From positions 1 to 52,490 of the forward strand of contig CABUHO010000016.1 of assembly GCA_902491395.1 (NCBI GenBank): 52,490 nucleotides of DNA, in the 5' to 3' direction. The translations under genes and the position numbers were made by a program. The stretch is from an uncultured Collinsella sp. (GTDB lineage Bacteria > Actinomycetota > Coriobacteriia > Coriobacteriales > Coriobacteriaceae). The notes under the pieces were generated by a model. The model searched no databases and had not been told where the DNA came from. It saw only the letters and a program-made list of their open reading frames with translations. Positions 23,545 to 33,800 of the stretch are shown in pieces (the first letter of the stretch is position 1; each line of letters opens with the position of its first letter).

Positions 23545-23586
23545 AGGGGTCCTTGTCTGATTCACGAGACAAGGACCCCTTATTTT
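23545..23586 (+). terminator. Terminator of the parAB operon
   Basis: AGGGGTCCTTGTCT and AGACAAGGACCCCT are a perfect 14-bp stem with an 8-nt loop, followed by TATTTTT. Confidence 0.93.
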
Positions 23587-23641
23587 TGCCGTGAAAAATG
23601 GGGCAGGAAGCAGCTGATTCAAAATTAAGGTCAATAAATGA

Positions 23642-23678
23642 AACGGCCCCGGTTGCATATCCTGCAACCGGGGCCGTT
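23642..23678. terminator. 16-bp hairpin downstream of rlmN
   Basis: AACGGCCCCGGTTGCA and TGCAACCGGGGCCGTT pair perfectly around TATCC. It probably ends rlmN transcripts on the minus strand, although the following T-tract is interrupted. Confidence 0.6.
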
Positions 23679-23681
23679 CGA

Positions 23682-23697
23682 TGTTTCACATGAAACG
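23682..23697. promoter_or_regulatory. Degenerate parS-like site
   Basis: TGTTTCACATGAAACG matches parS at 14 of 16 positions, with a changed central base. It lies between the rlmN hairpin and the rlmN stop. Confidence 0.4.
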
Positions 23698-23715
23698 TTT
23701 TGGAGTGCGACTCCC

Positions 23716-24768
23716 CTATGCGTTCTTCTGAACTTTGAAGCGCTGTTTCAGCTGTCCGCAAGCGGCGTCAATATCGTTACCACGGGAGTTACGAATCGTG
23801 GTCTCGATGCCACGGGACTCAAGACGACGCTGAAGATCCTCAACCTTATGAATCGGCGACGGCTTGAGCGGGCTGCCCTCGATGTCGTTAAGTTGAATCA
23901 GGTTAACGTGGCACAGCGTTCCCTCGCAGAAGTCGCAGAGTGCCTGCATCTCGGGATTCGTATCGTTGACGCCTTCGATCATGGCATACTCATAGGTCGG
24001 GCGGCGGCCAGTCTTCTCGGTGTAGAGCTGAAGCGCTTCGTGAAGGCGAAGCAGCGTGTACTTCTTAACACCGGGCATGAGCTTATTGCGCGTCGACTGG
24101 ATGGCGGAATGCAGTGAAACAGCAAGCGTGAACTGCTCGGGGATGTCGGCAAATTTGCGAATACCGGGAATAACGCCACTGGTAGAGACGGTGAGGTGAC
24201 GAGCGCCGATACCGATGCCATCGGGGTCGTTGAGGATTCGCAGCGCCTTGAGAACCTCGTCGTAGTTGGCAAACGGCTCGCCCTGGCCCATGAAGACAAC
24301 GCTCGTGGCGCGCTCGCCAAAGTCGTTGGATACATGAAGTACCTGGTCGACGATCTCTTGAGCGGTCAGAGAGCGCTTGAGGCCGTTGAGACCGGTAGCG
24401 CAAAAGGCACAGCCCATGCCGCAGCCTGCCTGGGTGGAAACGCAGACGGAAAGCTTGTTACGACGGGGCATGCCGACAGTCTCGACGGAAACGCCGTCGT
24501 GGTACTCGAGCAGATACTTGCGCGAGCCATCTTTGGAAACCTGCTTGGTGAGTTCAGTGGGCGTGTCAAAGGCAAAAGCCTCTTTAAGCTGCTCGCGGAA
24601 AGCCTTGGGAAGGTTGGTCATATCGTCAAACGAACAAACGTTCTTCTCGAAGACCCATTCGATAAGCTGCTTCGCGCGGAAGGCGGGCTGGCCAAGTTCG
24701 GCCACGAGCTCGCGAATATCGTTTTGGCTCAAGTCGCGAATGTCCTGAGATTTAGTCCTGGGATTCAT
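23716..24768 (-). CDS. rlmN: Dual-specificity 23S rRNA/tRNA adenine-C2 methyltransferase RlmN
   Basis: 350 residues. The radical SAM motif CGMGCAFCATG (CxxxCxxC) sits about residue 115-125. The downstream GEPFANYDEVLKAL and SLHSAIQSTRNKLMP segments match the family, and the C-terminal resolving Cys is in DIDAACGQLK. It methylates A2503 of 23S rRNA and A37 of some tRNAs. AAAGG stands before ATG. Divergent from ddl, with 85 bp between them. Confidence 0.96.
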   Translation of the reverse strand: MNPRTKSQDIRDLSQNDIRELVAELGQPAFRAKQLIEWVFEKNVCSFDDMTNLPKAFREQLKEAFAFDTPTELTKQVSKDGSRKYLLEYHDGVSVETVGMPRRNKLSVCVSTQAGCGMGCAFCATGLNGLKRSLTAQEIVDQVLHVSNDFGERATSVVFMGQGEPFANYDEVLKALRILNDPDGIGIGARHLTVSTSGVIPGIRKFADIPEQFTLAVSLHSAIQSTRNKLMPGVKKYTLLRLHEALQLYTEKTGRRPTYEYAMIEGVNDTNPEMQALCDFCEGTLCHVNLIQLNDIEGSPLKPSPIHKVEDLQRRLESRGIETTIRNSRGNDIDAACGQLKQRFKVQKNA

Positions 24769-24853
24769 GGAAGCCTTTCGATTTTGGGGAAACGTAGAGG
24801 GTATCGCTACAATATGGTATCAGCTGCAGAAATTATAGAGGAGGAGTCTGCCC

Positions 24854-25819
24854 ATGTCGGGTAAAAGCCTAGAGAACATGCACGTAGCGGTCTTGGCGGG
24901 CGGTCATTCCGCTGAGCGCGAGATCTCGCTCAATTCGGGAAAGAACGTTGTGGTGGCACTGAAGGAAGCCGGCTACACCTCGGTGGAACTGCTCGATACG
25001 GCCGCTGATGACTTTATGGTAACCATGGCAACCGGCGGCTTTGACGTGGCGTTTATCGCCGTGCACGGCGCCGGCGGTGAGGATGGCGCCATGCAGGGTG
25101 CCATGGAGACCCTGGGTATCCCCTACACGGCCTCGGGCGTACTTGCCAGCGCCTGCGGTGCCGACAAGGAGGTCTCTAAGCTCCTATACGCCAAGGCGGG
25201 CATTCCCATTGCCCCCGGCCTTGCGCTCGAGGTGGGCGATGAAGTCGATATCGATCATATCGTCGAGGTTTGTGGCGAGCGCTGCTTTGTGAAGCCGGCC
25301 GTCAACGGTTCCAGCTATGGCATTTCCCTGGTCCATGAGCCCTCCGAGCTGCCCGCGGCAATCGCCAAGGCGTTTGAGTACGGCGACAAAGTGCTGGTCG
25401 AGAAGTGCATCGAGGGTACCGAGATCACCGTCGGCGTATACGGCGAAGATGACGTGCGCGCCCTGCCGATTGTCGAGATTCGTAAGCCCGAGGACTGCGA
25501 GTTCTACGATCTGGACGTGAAGTATGTTGACCCTACGGACATCCATCGCATTCCGGCGCAGATTTCACCCGAGAATTACGCTCGCGCTCAGGAGCTTGCC
25601 TGCGCCGCTCACAAGGCCCTCGGTTGCCTGGGTATCTCACGCAGCGACTTTATTGTGAGTGAGGACGGCCCCGTTATCCTCGAGACCAATACCATTCCCG
25701 GCATGACCGATACGTCGCTGTATCCGGATGAGATCCGCCACACCGACGACATGACGTTCCCGCAGGTCTGTGACAGCCTGATCCGTATGGGCCTTCGTCG
25801 AGCGGGCATTGCATGCTAA
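24854..25819 (+). CDS. ddl: D-alanine--D-alanine ligase
   Basis: 321 residues, typical length. ATP-grasp enzyme with N-terminal LAGGHSAEREISLNSG, the ATP-site strand CFVKPAVNGSSYGISLV and C-terminal metal-binding ILETNTIPGMTDTSLYP. Makes the D-Ala-D-Ala dipeptide of peptidoglycan. AGGAGG lies 9-10 nt before ATG. Its end overlaps the exonuclease-helicase gene by 7 bp, suggesting co-expression. Confidence 0.96.
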   Translation: MSGKSLENMHVAVLAGGHSAEREISLNSGKNVVVALKEAGYTSVELLDTAADDFMVTMATGGFDVAFIAVHGAGGEDGAMQGAMETLGIPYTASGVLASACGADKEVSKLLYAKAGIPIAPGLALEVGDEVDIDHIVEVCGERCFVKPAVNGSSYGISLVHEPSELPAAIAKAFEYGDKVLVEKCIEGTEITVGVYGEDDVRALPIVEIRKPEDCEFYDLDVKYVDPTDIHRIPAQISPENYARAQELACAAHKALGCLGISRSDFIVSEDGPVILETNTIPGMTDTSLYPDEIRHTDDMTFPQVCDSLIRMGLRRAGIAC

Positions 25820-28707
25820 TCGAGGACGCGGTTTCGTCAGGAACGCCGCAGTTTGTCATCGACTCCTATGCCACGCTTGCCGACCGCGCCAAAACGCAGT
25901 CCTTCGGCCTTATCGAGGAAGATGTGATTGTCCTCGATACCGAGACCACGGGTCTTTCGGTGCAGGACAACGAGCTGATCGAGATCTCGGCGGCCCGTCT
26001 TTCGGGCCGCGAGGTCATCGACCGCTTCGATACCTTCGTGCATCCCAAGCAGCTGATTCCCGCCGAGATTACCGAGCTCACGAGCATTACAAATGCCGAT
26101 GTGGCAGATGCCCCGTCGGCGGTTGAGGCCGTCGCCGCTCTCGCCGATTTTGTCGGTGGTTGCCCGGTGATCGCACATAACGCCACGTTCGACCGCTCGT
26201 TTATCGAGTCGGTCAAAGGCGGCGTCAACGTGAGCGATATTTGGATCGATTCGCTGGCGCTGTCGCGCATCGCGCTTCCGCGCCTGGCCTCGCACAAGCT
26301 GTCTTTTATGGCCGACCTGTTTGGCTGCGACTCGGTATCACACCGTGCCAATGCCGACGTCGACGCCCTGTGTGGCGTATGGCGCGTGTTGCTCGTGGCG
26401 CTCACCGACTTGCCCCAGGGCCTCATGGCGCGCCTAGCCGACATGCATCCGGACGTGCCTTGGTCCTATCGTCCTATCTTCTCATTCTTGGCAGGGCAGA
26501 ACCCTGGTTCTATCTTCTCTCTCAGCGCCGCTCGTGCTGACGTTCTCAAGGCCGATCGCGCCGACGATCGGGTGGACGCCGATGAACTGCCGGTTCTCAA
26601 GATGCCGAGTCGTGAGGAGATTGAGGCGGACTATGCGCCAGGTGGCCTGGTCAATCGCATGTATCCCACCTACGAGCCGCGTGATGAGCAGATCGCTATG
26701 GCGCTCGAGGTCCGCGATGCGCTGGTCACGGGCACTCATCGTGTAATTGAGGCGGGCACAGGCGTCGGCAAATCGATGGCCTATCTGGTGCCTTTTGCCG
26801 AGGCAGCACGCCGTAACAACATCACGGTTGGTATTGCGACCAAATCGAACAATCTTGCCGACCAGCTCATGTACCATGAGCTGCCAAAACTTGCCGAGCA
26901 ACTGGACGGTGGTCTGTCATTTTGCGCTCTCAAGGGGTATGACCACTATCCGTGCCTGCGCAAGCTTGAGCGCATGAGCCGCGGCCAGGTCGAGATTACC
27001 ACCAAGCGCGATCCGGCGGACACGCTCACGGCGGTCGCGGTCATTATGGCGTACGTCTGCCAATCAGCCGATGGCGACCTCGACTCGCTCGGTATTCGGT
27101 GGCGCAGCGTCAACCGCCCCGACTTTACGACGGCCTCGCGCGAGTGTGCTCGTCGCCTCTGCCCGTTTTTCCCTGATAAATGTTTGGTCCACGGCGCTCG
27201 CCGTCGTGCGGCGCATGCCGATGTGGTGGTCACCAACCATTCCCTGCTGTTCCGCAATGTCGCGGCCGAGGGCAGGATTTTACCTCCGATTCGTCATTGG
27301 GTAATCGACGAGGCCCATTCCATCGAGCGCGAGGCGCGCCGCCAGTGGGCGCGCGTGGTGTCGGCGGACGAATCACGCGTTCTGTTTGAGCGCCTGGGTG
27401 GCTCGAGCACCGGCGCGCTAAGCCAGGTTTCCCGTGATTTGGCAACCTCCGAGGGCTCTACGCTCTATCTGGGCCTTACTGCCAAGGCGACGTCGACGGT
27501 TGCGCGCGCGAGCATGGCGATCGCCGACGTGTTCGATGGCGTTCGCGAGCTCGGCCGCCGTGCCCGTGGGGGTTATGACAATGCCAATCTATGGATTGGC
27601 CCCGAGCTGCGCGAATCTGACGACTGGCATGATTTCTTACCGTCGGCCTACGCTGCCATCGACGCATTGGAACAAGCTGACAAGAGCGTCGACGCGCTGG
27701 TGCAAGCCGTCGCCGCCGACAAGCCCGAGGTTGTTGTCGACCTGGGTGATATCTCGCGCCGCCTGCACGAGCTGGCCGAGAACCTCAAACTCATCATTGA
27801 TGGTACCGATGAACACTACGTGTATTCGCTGCAGGTCAATCGCAGGCTGCGTGCCGGCGGAGAGTCAATGACCGCAGAGCGCATCGACATTGGCGAGGCC
27901 TTGGCAACCGAGTGGCTGCCCGAGGTTCACACGGCTATCTTTGCCTCGGCGACCATGACGGTGTCCAAAAGCTTTGAACACTTTAACCATGCGGTCGGCC
28001 TCGATCGCATCGGTGCTTCGACATCCTCATCGCTGCACTTGGACTCGAGCTACGACTTCGATTCGAACATGGCTGTAGTCGTTGCGGGCGATATCCCCGA
28101 TCCGCGCGATCGTGAGAGCTATCTTACGGCGCTCGAGCGCGTGCTGGTCGACGCCCATCTTGCCATGGGCGGATCGGTGCTCACGTTGTTCACCAATCGG
28201 CGCGACATGGAAGACCTGTATGCCCGCGTTGAGCCCAAGATGGCCCGCGCGGGTCTGGAGCTCAACTGCCAGCAGCGCAACTCATCTCCTCGTCGCCTGC
28301 GCGACCGGTTTATCAACGAGCCGACCTCATCGCTTTTTGCGCTTAAGGCCTTCTGGGAGGGATTCGACGCCAGCGGCGAGACGCTGCGCTGCGTCATCAT
28401 TCCCAAGCTGCCGTTCTCGAGCCCCACGGACCCGCTCTCGTGCGAGCGCAACCTGCGCGAAGACCGCGCTTGGGCGCGCTATTCGCTGCCTGAGGCAGTG
28501 CTCGAGGTCAAGCAGGCGGCCGGCCGCCTTATCCGCTCGTCGACCGATTGCGGCGTGCTGATTCTGGCCGACCCGCGCCTGGTGACGAAGGGCTACGGAA
28601 AGAAGTTCTTAACGTCGCTGCCCACGAGCTCCTACCAGCGCATCGAATCGGCACAGATCGGTCACTATCTGCAACTGTGGCGCGCACGCCACGAGCGGCG
28701 GCGCTAA
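25813..28707 (+). CDS. dinG: DinG-family helicase fused to a DnaQ-like 3'-5' exonuclease
   Basis: 964 residues. The N-terminal DEDDh exonuclease has ExoI VLDTETTGL, ExoII HNATFDRSFIES and ExoIII HRANADVDAL. The XPD/DinG superfamily 2 helicase follows, with Walker A EAGTGVGKSMAYLVPF, DEAH box VIDEAHSIE and the C-terminal QAAGRLIRSS motif VI. Cysteines in YPCLRK, RECARRLC and PDKCLVHG are placed like the Fe-S cluster ligands of XPD. The architecture matches Gram-positive DinG. It overlaps ddl by 7 bp and is convergent with a PafBC-type pair, a DNA-damage theme. Confidence 0.92.
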   Translation: MLIEDAVSSGTPQFVIDSYATLADRAKTQSFGLIEEDVIVLDTETTGLSVQDNELIEISAARLSGREVIDRFDTFVHPKQLIPAEITELTSITNADVADAPSAVEAVAALADFVGGCPVIAHNATFDRSFIESVKGGVNVSDIWIDSLALSRIALPRLASHKLSFMADLFGCDSVSHRANADVDALCGVWRVLLVALTDLPQGLMARLADMHPDVPWSYRPIFSFLAGQNPGSIFSLSAARADVLKADRADDRVDADELPVLKMPSREEIEADYAPGGLVNRMYPTYEPRDEQIAMALEVRDALVTGTHRVIEAGTGVGKSMAYLVPFAEAARRNNITVGIATKSNNLADQLMYHELPKLAEQLDGGLSFCALKGYDHYPCLRKLERMSRGQVEITTKRDPADTLTAVAVIMAYVCQSADGDLDSLGIRWRSVNRPDFTTASRECARRLCPFFPDKCLVHGARRRAAHADVVVTNHSLLFRNVAAEGRILPPIRHWVIDEAHSIEREARRQWARVVSADESRVLFERLGGSSTGALSQVSRDLATSEGSTLYLGLTAKATSTVARASMAIADVFDGVRELGRRARGGYDNANLWIGPELRESDDWHDFLPSAYAAIDALEQADKSVDALVQAVAADKPEVVVDLGDISRRLHELAENLKLIIDGTDEHYVYSLQVNRRLRAGGESMTAERIDIGEALATEWLPEVHTAIFASATMTVSKSFEHFNHAVGLDRIGASTSSSLHLDSSYDFDSNMAVVVAGDIPDPRDRESYLTALERVLVDAHLAMGGSVLTLFTNRRDMEDLYARVEPKMARAGLELNCQQRNSSPRRLRDRFINEPTSSLFALKAFWEGFDASGETLRCVIIPKLPFSSPTDPLSCERNLREDRAWARYSLPEAVLEVKQAAGRLIRSSTDCGVLILADPRLVTKGYGKKFLTSLPTSSYQRIESAQIGHYLQLWRARHERRR

Positions 28708-29621
28708 AGCGGACAGACGAGGGTTTTTGCCATATCGCACAGACGCTTTGACAGGGTGGGGTCATCCAAGATGCGGATGGCTCCACCCGCTGCGATTATC
28801 TGGCTCAGTAGCCAACGCTCGGAGCCGTAATGCACGGTTACCGTTGCCATGTCTGCCCCGCTGCGCTCGATGAGGGTGATGCCGGCCCAGTCCAGATGCT
28901 CCGCCATATCGAATGGCATCAAGAGCTTTGCGCTACGCTGCGTCCGGGCAAGGGAATCGTGGAGGGATGCAACGTCCGGTGCGTGAGGCACGACGGAGTC
29001 TTCCGTCAAGGTGAGTCCCTCGATTTTATCCATGCGATAGGTGCGCTGCTCATCGACTGCGATGTCCCAGGCAATCAGGTATGTTTGGTCGCCGTTTGCC
29101 GTAATGCGCAAGGGGTCGACCAGACGCTCGCGTGGCCGTGCATCGTCCATCGAGCGATACGAGATGAGGCAGCGAACGCCGTCTTGAATGGCGCAGCTCA
29201 GCTGCTGCCAGTGCGACCCACGGTTGACGGTATCAAAGACGCGCTGGTTATAGCCGAGCTCTTCGGGTAGAAGAGCAGATCGAATCCGAGCTGCCGTCTG
29301 CGGCTCGATCCCCAACGATTCAAGTTCGTGGTTGAGCACAGCGCCCTCGGCGGCACTCAAGCGCAACGGTAGCACACGTCCGGCGTCACCGGTGAGGACC
29401 ACACGCTCGCCGTGGCATTCGCAGATGATACGCGCACCCGATTCTCGGTCCGCTAGCGTCGAGACGATCTCGAGAATCTCGTCGAGCGACGCCCCCGTGA
29501 TGTCAAAGCGACTGCAAATCTCGTTTCGAGTCATGCCGTTCTCGCCGGCGGCGTAGAGGGCCTCCATGATGTCGATGGCGCGCGAGAGTCTCTGCTCGCT
29601 GGTGAGTTTACGCACGGGCAT
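28704..29621 (-). CDS. WYL-domain transcriptional regulator (PafC-like)
   Basis: 305 residues. N-terminal winged helix (SRAIDIMEALYAAGENGMTR), WYL domain in the middle around CLISYRSMDD...YLIAWDIAVDEQRTYRMDKI, and a C-terminal WCX-like domain. It overlaps the upstream WYL gene by 14 bp. Paired tandem WYL regulators are the PafB-PafC layout, which in actinobacteria activates a RecA-independent DNA damage response when single-stranded DNA is sensed (family knowledge). Its 3' end meets that of the DinG-type gene with a 4-bp overlap. Confidence 0.85.
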   Translation of the reverse strand: MPVRKLTSEQRLSRAIDIMEALYAAGENGMTRNEICSRFDITGASLDEILEIVSTLADRESGARIICECHGERVVLTGDAGRVLPLRLSAAEGAVLNHELESLGIEPQTAARIRSALLPEELGYNQRVFDTVNRGSHWQQLSCAIQDGVRCLISYRSMDDARPRERLVDPLRITANGDQTYLIAWDIAVDEQRTYRMDKIEGLTLTEDSVVPHAPDVASLHDSLARTQRSAKLLMPFDMAEHLDWAGITLIERSGADMATVTVHYGSERWLLSQIIAAGGAIRILDDPTLSKRLCDMAKTLVCPL

Positions 29622-30630
29622 GCTCGTGCACCGTCCTTTCGATGAGGTGGTTCCACGCCTGTTTGAGCGATTTGGGGGCCATGGGCCTCATACCGTCCAT
29701 GGCGTGGGCCATGCAAAATGAAGCGGCGGCTTCAAGGTCGCGCACGTCAACGGTCCAGATCCATCCCGCATCGGTGTGTGCGAGCTTACCTCGCCCGCGC
29801 GTGAGACCGTTGATCATATCGATCTGCGTCTGAGGGGCGAATGAGAACGTAGCTGCAACGGGCGGTCGGTCGGCAAAATCGAATTCAAAGAACAGGTAGT
29901 CGTTGAGGTTGAAGTCCGCAGGGATGGTGTAGACCTTCGAAGGACGCCAAGCGCGAACGATACGGTCGCAGCGGAATGTCCTGATGTCGTCGGTGGTATT
30001 GTCGAGGCCGCAGAAGTACGCCACGCCCTCGCGCTCGAACATGCCGTAGACGCAGACGGTACGCTCTTTCTGCTCGCCGCGTCCGTTCTGATATAAAAAT
30101 CGCAGCGCGCATCGCTCGGCAAAGGCGCTCCATACCGCATCGACGGTGGGAGAGCGGCTAATTGTCGCCTCGTCCGCCGTCGTCCTGCCGGTGAGGTAGG
30201 CAATTTTGGAGCGAATATCGGCAAGCGGCGCGGCAAAGGTGGAAGAGCCGGCCGCTAGCGTCTGGTCGATGGCGTTGAGCAGGATATCGGCGTCGTCTGT
30301 GGTGATGAGGCCGCCTGCCGCAAACGTGTGCTCGCGGTCGATTGTCCACGAGCTTTCCTCGGTCTCCTGCGCGCCGGCGGGGCGAACCTCCTTGATTAAG
30401 ATGCCGCGTTCGAGCAGTTTGTCACGATCGCGCCGAAACTTGCGCTTATCCGAGTCGATATTGCCCGAGCCATATCCCAGGTCAGAATCCAAGACGATCT
30501 GCTCGGTCGTCAGCGGTTCGGGGGAGCTGTTGAGCACAAAGAAAAGATTGAGGATGCGCTGAGCCGTTTTATCGAAACTGGGCTCCGAATTCCCCTTTTT
30601 AATTGTCGCGGTCGCGTCGCTTGCCGTCAT
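29608..30630 (-). CDS. WYL-domain transcriptional regulator (PafB-like)
   Basis: 340 residues. An N-terminal helix-turn-helix region (TAQRILNLFFVLNSSPEPLT) precedes KRKFRRDRDKLLERGILI. The WYL domain follows with LRFLYQNGRGEQKERTV and GVAYFCGLDNTTDDIRTFRCDRI, then a C-terminal WCX-like domain. First gene of the pair; ATG is 3' of CGAGGACTCT with weak ribosome binding. No proteasome/Pup genes lie nearby, unlike mycobacterial pafBC. Confidence 0.85.
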   Translation of the reverse strand: MTASDATATIKKGNSEPSFDKTAQRILNLFFVLNSSPEPLTTEQIVLDSDLGYGSGNIDSDKRKFRRDRDKLLERGILIKEVRPAGAQETEESSWTIDREHTFAAGGLITTDDADILLNAIDQTLAAGSSTFAAPLADIRSKIAYLTGRTTADEATISRSPTVDAVWSAFAERCALRFLYQNGRGEQKERTVCVYGMFEREGVAYFCGLDNTTDDIRTFRCDRIVRAWRPSKVYTIPADFNLNDYLFFEFDFADRPPVAATFSFAPQTQIDMINGLTRGRGKLAHTDAGWIWTVDVRDLEAAASFCMAHAMDGMRPMAPKSLKQAWNHLIERTVHEHARA

Positions 30631-30828
30631 AGAGTCCTCGCATGAGAAGGTGGTTTGCTGCCATGATTTTAGTCCGATATGGAGATTAGGCTATATCCTT
30701 GTCCGCTCGGGGCGTTAAGATGGCCCGAATTCGGTCGTTTGCGCTCGCTCGGGGTATACTTTCGACTATATACGGTTCTAATGTGCATGCATTGGGCCTA
30801 TTTGTCGGATTATGGATGTGGAGCGCAC

Positions 30829-33800
30829 ATGGCGAACACCCAGAACTATATTAACCACCTGCTGCAGAACACCGGCATTACGCCGGCATGCAGCGAAGAA
30901 GAGCGCTTGGCTGCCGAGGATATCGCTCAGATCTTCCGCAACCACGGCTTTGATCCCGAGGTTCAGGAGTTCAATGCCCCGGCGCCCAGTAGGTTGGCAT
31001 TTGCCGTTACCGGTATTCTTGCGTTTGCCGGCGCCCTGCTGATGGGCATCGGCGGCGGCATCGGCCTGGTCGGCACCTTGCTGGCCATTGTCGGCGCCGT
31101 TCTTTACGTGCTCGAGCGCACGGGCCACCCCGTGGTTTCGCGCCTGGGCAAGACGGGCGTGAGCCAAAATGTCATCGCCTATCACAAGGCCTCGGGCCCG
31201 CTCGCGTCTCCGCGCAACCGCCCGGTGGTCGTTGTCGCACACTACGACTCTCCCCGTGCTGAGTTGCTCGCCCGCGAGCCCTATGCTTCTTATCGTGCGC
31301 TCATCGCCAAGCTGCTGCCCGTTGCCACGGTTGCCCCTGCTGCCGTTGCCATCTTGCGTATCCTGCCGCTCCCCGGCGCGCTCAAGGTTCTGCTGTGGAT
31401 TGTCGCGATCCTCGCTTCCCTCGTTGCGCTCGCCAACGCGGCAAACATCATTTCTAACCGCTACATTCTTCCCTATACGTCCGGCGCGGTGTGCAACAAG
31501 TCTTCTGTCGCCGCTATGCTCGGCGTTATGGACAACGTTGCTCCCTTCCAGGGCGAAAACGAGTTTCCCGACGATGTTCCGTTCGATACCTATTTTGGGG
31601 AGCAGAAGCGTCGTGCCGAGGAGATGGCGCGCGCAGCAGCGGAGTATGCCGCGGCCCAACAGCAAAACGACTACGGCAACACCATCGAGTATGAAGAGCC
31701 TACCTACGCCGAGGACGAGTTCGGTCAGCCGATTGCTCCCGACGCTCAGACCGAGCCCGAACAGGGCGAGGCTTTCGACGAGCAGATCGAGGGCTTTGAG
31801 GGTGCGCCTGCCGACGAGACGCTGATTGGCGCCATCGTGCCCGAGGATCAGAATCAGACTGTCCAGGCCGAAGAGTTCAATGACGAGGTTCCCACTGCCG
31901 AGCCGGCGGAGGAGCCTGTCGCGGCCGAGCCCGAGCCCAAGCTCTATCGCAATGCCGCCGGCAACATCCGCTTTGGTTCGGATGCCATCCGTGCGCTCGG
32001 AATGCTTCCCGAATCCTGCACGCTCGATTATGAGGAGGGCGAGGAGCCGACGTTTGAGCCCGAGCCTGCGGCCGTTGTCACCGTGGATGATGAGTCTGCC
32101 GCGGTTACCGCTGCCGTTGCCGAGCCCGAGGCGGTGTCCGCGATCGATCCCGCGGCAGGACTGGACATTTTGGCTCCCGCCGCGCCGGCGCAAGACGTTG
32201 CGGACGAGTCTGACGACGATTACGTTGAACAGCCGAGGCGCGTGTCTTACGAGAGCGATACTGATTTCTCGGCCGAGATTCCCGCGGCAACGCCCCATGC
32301 CGATATTGCATCCGCGTTCTCTTCGATTGGCGCCAGTGCTTCCAACTTCTTTAAGGGTGCGCTTGCAAAGGGCAAGAAATTTGTCGACGATTTCGAGGAG
32401 AAGCGCGCTGTCGCACGCGAGGCTGCCGAGCAGGAGGCTATCGCTCAGCAGCAGGCAGCCGAGGCGGCACGTGAGCGCGCGGCGCAAGAGTTCGAGCAGA
32501 ACGAGGCTATGCAGTCCGTGCCCGTCGACGCTGCCGAAGCTACAACGTCCTTTGAGTCCCAGCAACCGGCGTCCGCGGATGTTGTTGAGGCGACGACGTC
32601 TTTCGAGGCTCAGCAGCACGTCGATAGCACCATGTCGTTTGATGCCGCGCAGTTCGATTCCACGATAACGTTTGAAAAGCAAGGCACCGCGATTGCCGAG
32701 CCCCTTCCTGTTTCCGATGAACAGAGCGACGCGGCAGACGATGACGAGCCTATTGATGCTGTCGAAATCCAAGATGCCGCCGAGGACGAGCCCGTCGAGG
32801 CCAACTCTGACGAAGAGCAATACGCGGCAGCCGAGCAAGATGATTCGACCGAGGTCGAGCAGGAGGAAGTGCCTGCGGTTTCCGAGGCTCCCGAGACAGA
32901 TGAGTCGAGGCCTTACTCCACGCAGATTTTCACCATGCCGACCCCGAGTGGTTCCGGTGCCACGGTTGCCGATGTCGCTCCCACCCAGGACGAAACGGTC
33001 GATTCCCTTATGGCCCAGATTTCCTCCCAGGCATCACCGCGTCCGCAGATGAATGTTCCCGATCCGGCGTCGGCTCCGTCGCCTGCGCCTTCCTCGTCTC
33101 CGCTGGCTTCGGTCCCCGATCCGTCGCTGCCGTCGATGAAGCAGGCAAACGTTGCGTCTCGCACGTCGCTGTTCGACCTTCCCGACCCCTCCGCACAGGT
33201 CAACGACCCCTTTGCTACCGCTCAGGGTCCCGAACCAACATCGGCACCCGTTGCGCCTCCCAGGCCCGTTGCGTCGAGCGCTCAGCCGATCGAGACCATT
33301 TCGGCTCCCGCCCCGGCGGCACCCAAGTCTCGCAAGCGCGGCCTGGGCGGCCTGTTCGGTCGTAAAAAGAAAAACGAACAGGACAGCATGAGTGACTGGC
33401 TGGGCGTCGAAGACGATTACGATGCCAAGAAGTCCGGTCGCGGCATCGGTTCGTGGGATAATTTCGAGGACGATAACGATGGCTGGAAGGGCGGCGCTAC
33501 GTCTTCCGACGGCGCTTCTTCCGAAGATATGCTCTCGGCTGTCGCCTCTATGGGCGACGATGAGCTGCTCGGTCACGATATCTGGTTTGTGGCAACGGGC
33601 GCCTCGGATTGTGATGGCGCCGGTATGAAGGCCTTCTTGGCTTCGCATCGCGATAAGCTCCGCGGCGTCTTCTTCATCAATCTTGAATCCGTCGGCGCCG
33701 GTAGGCTTTCGGTGGTGACGGTTGAGGGCGAACAGCAGCTGCTCAAGGGCGATCGCCGCATCATGAACCTGGTCAGCAAGGTGTGCAAGTCGTTCCATGT

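Noticed and set aside
30778..32838. 686-residue minus-strand frame
   Set aside because: Shadow of the split-M28 gene; the Leu/Arg/Gly-rich sequence reflects its repetitive GC-rich codons.
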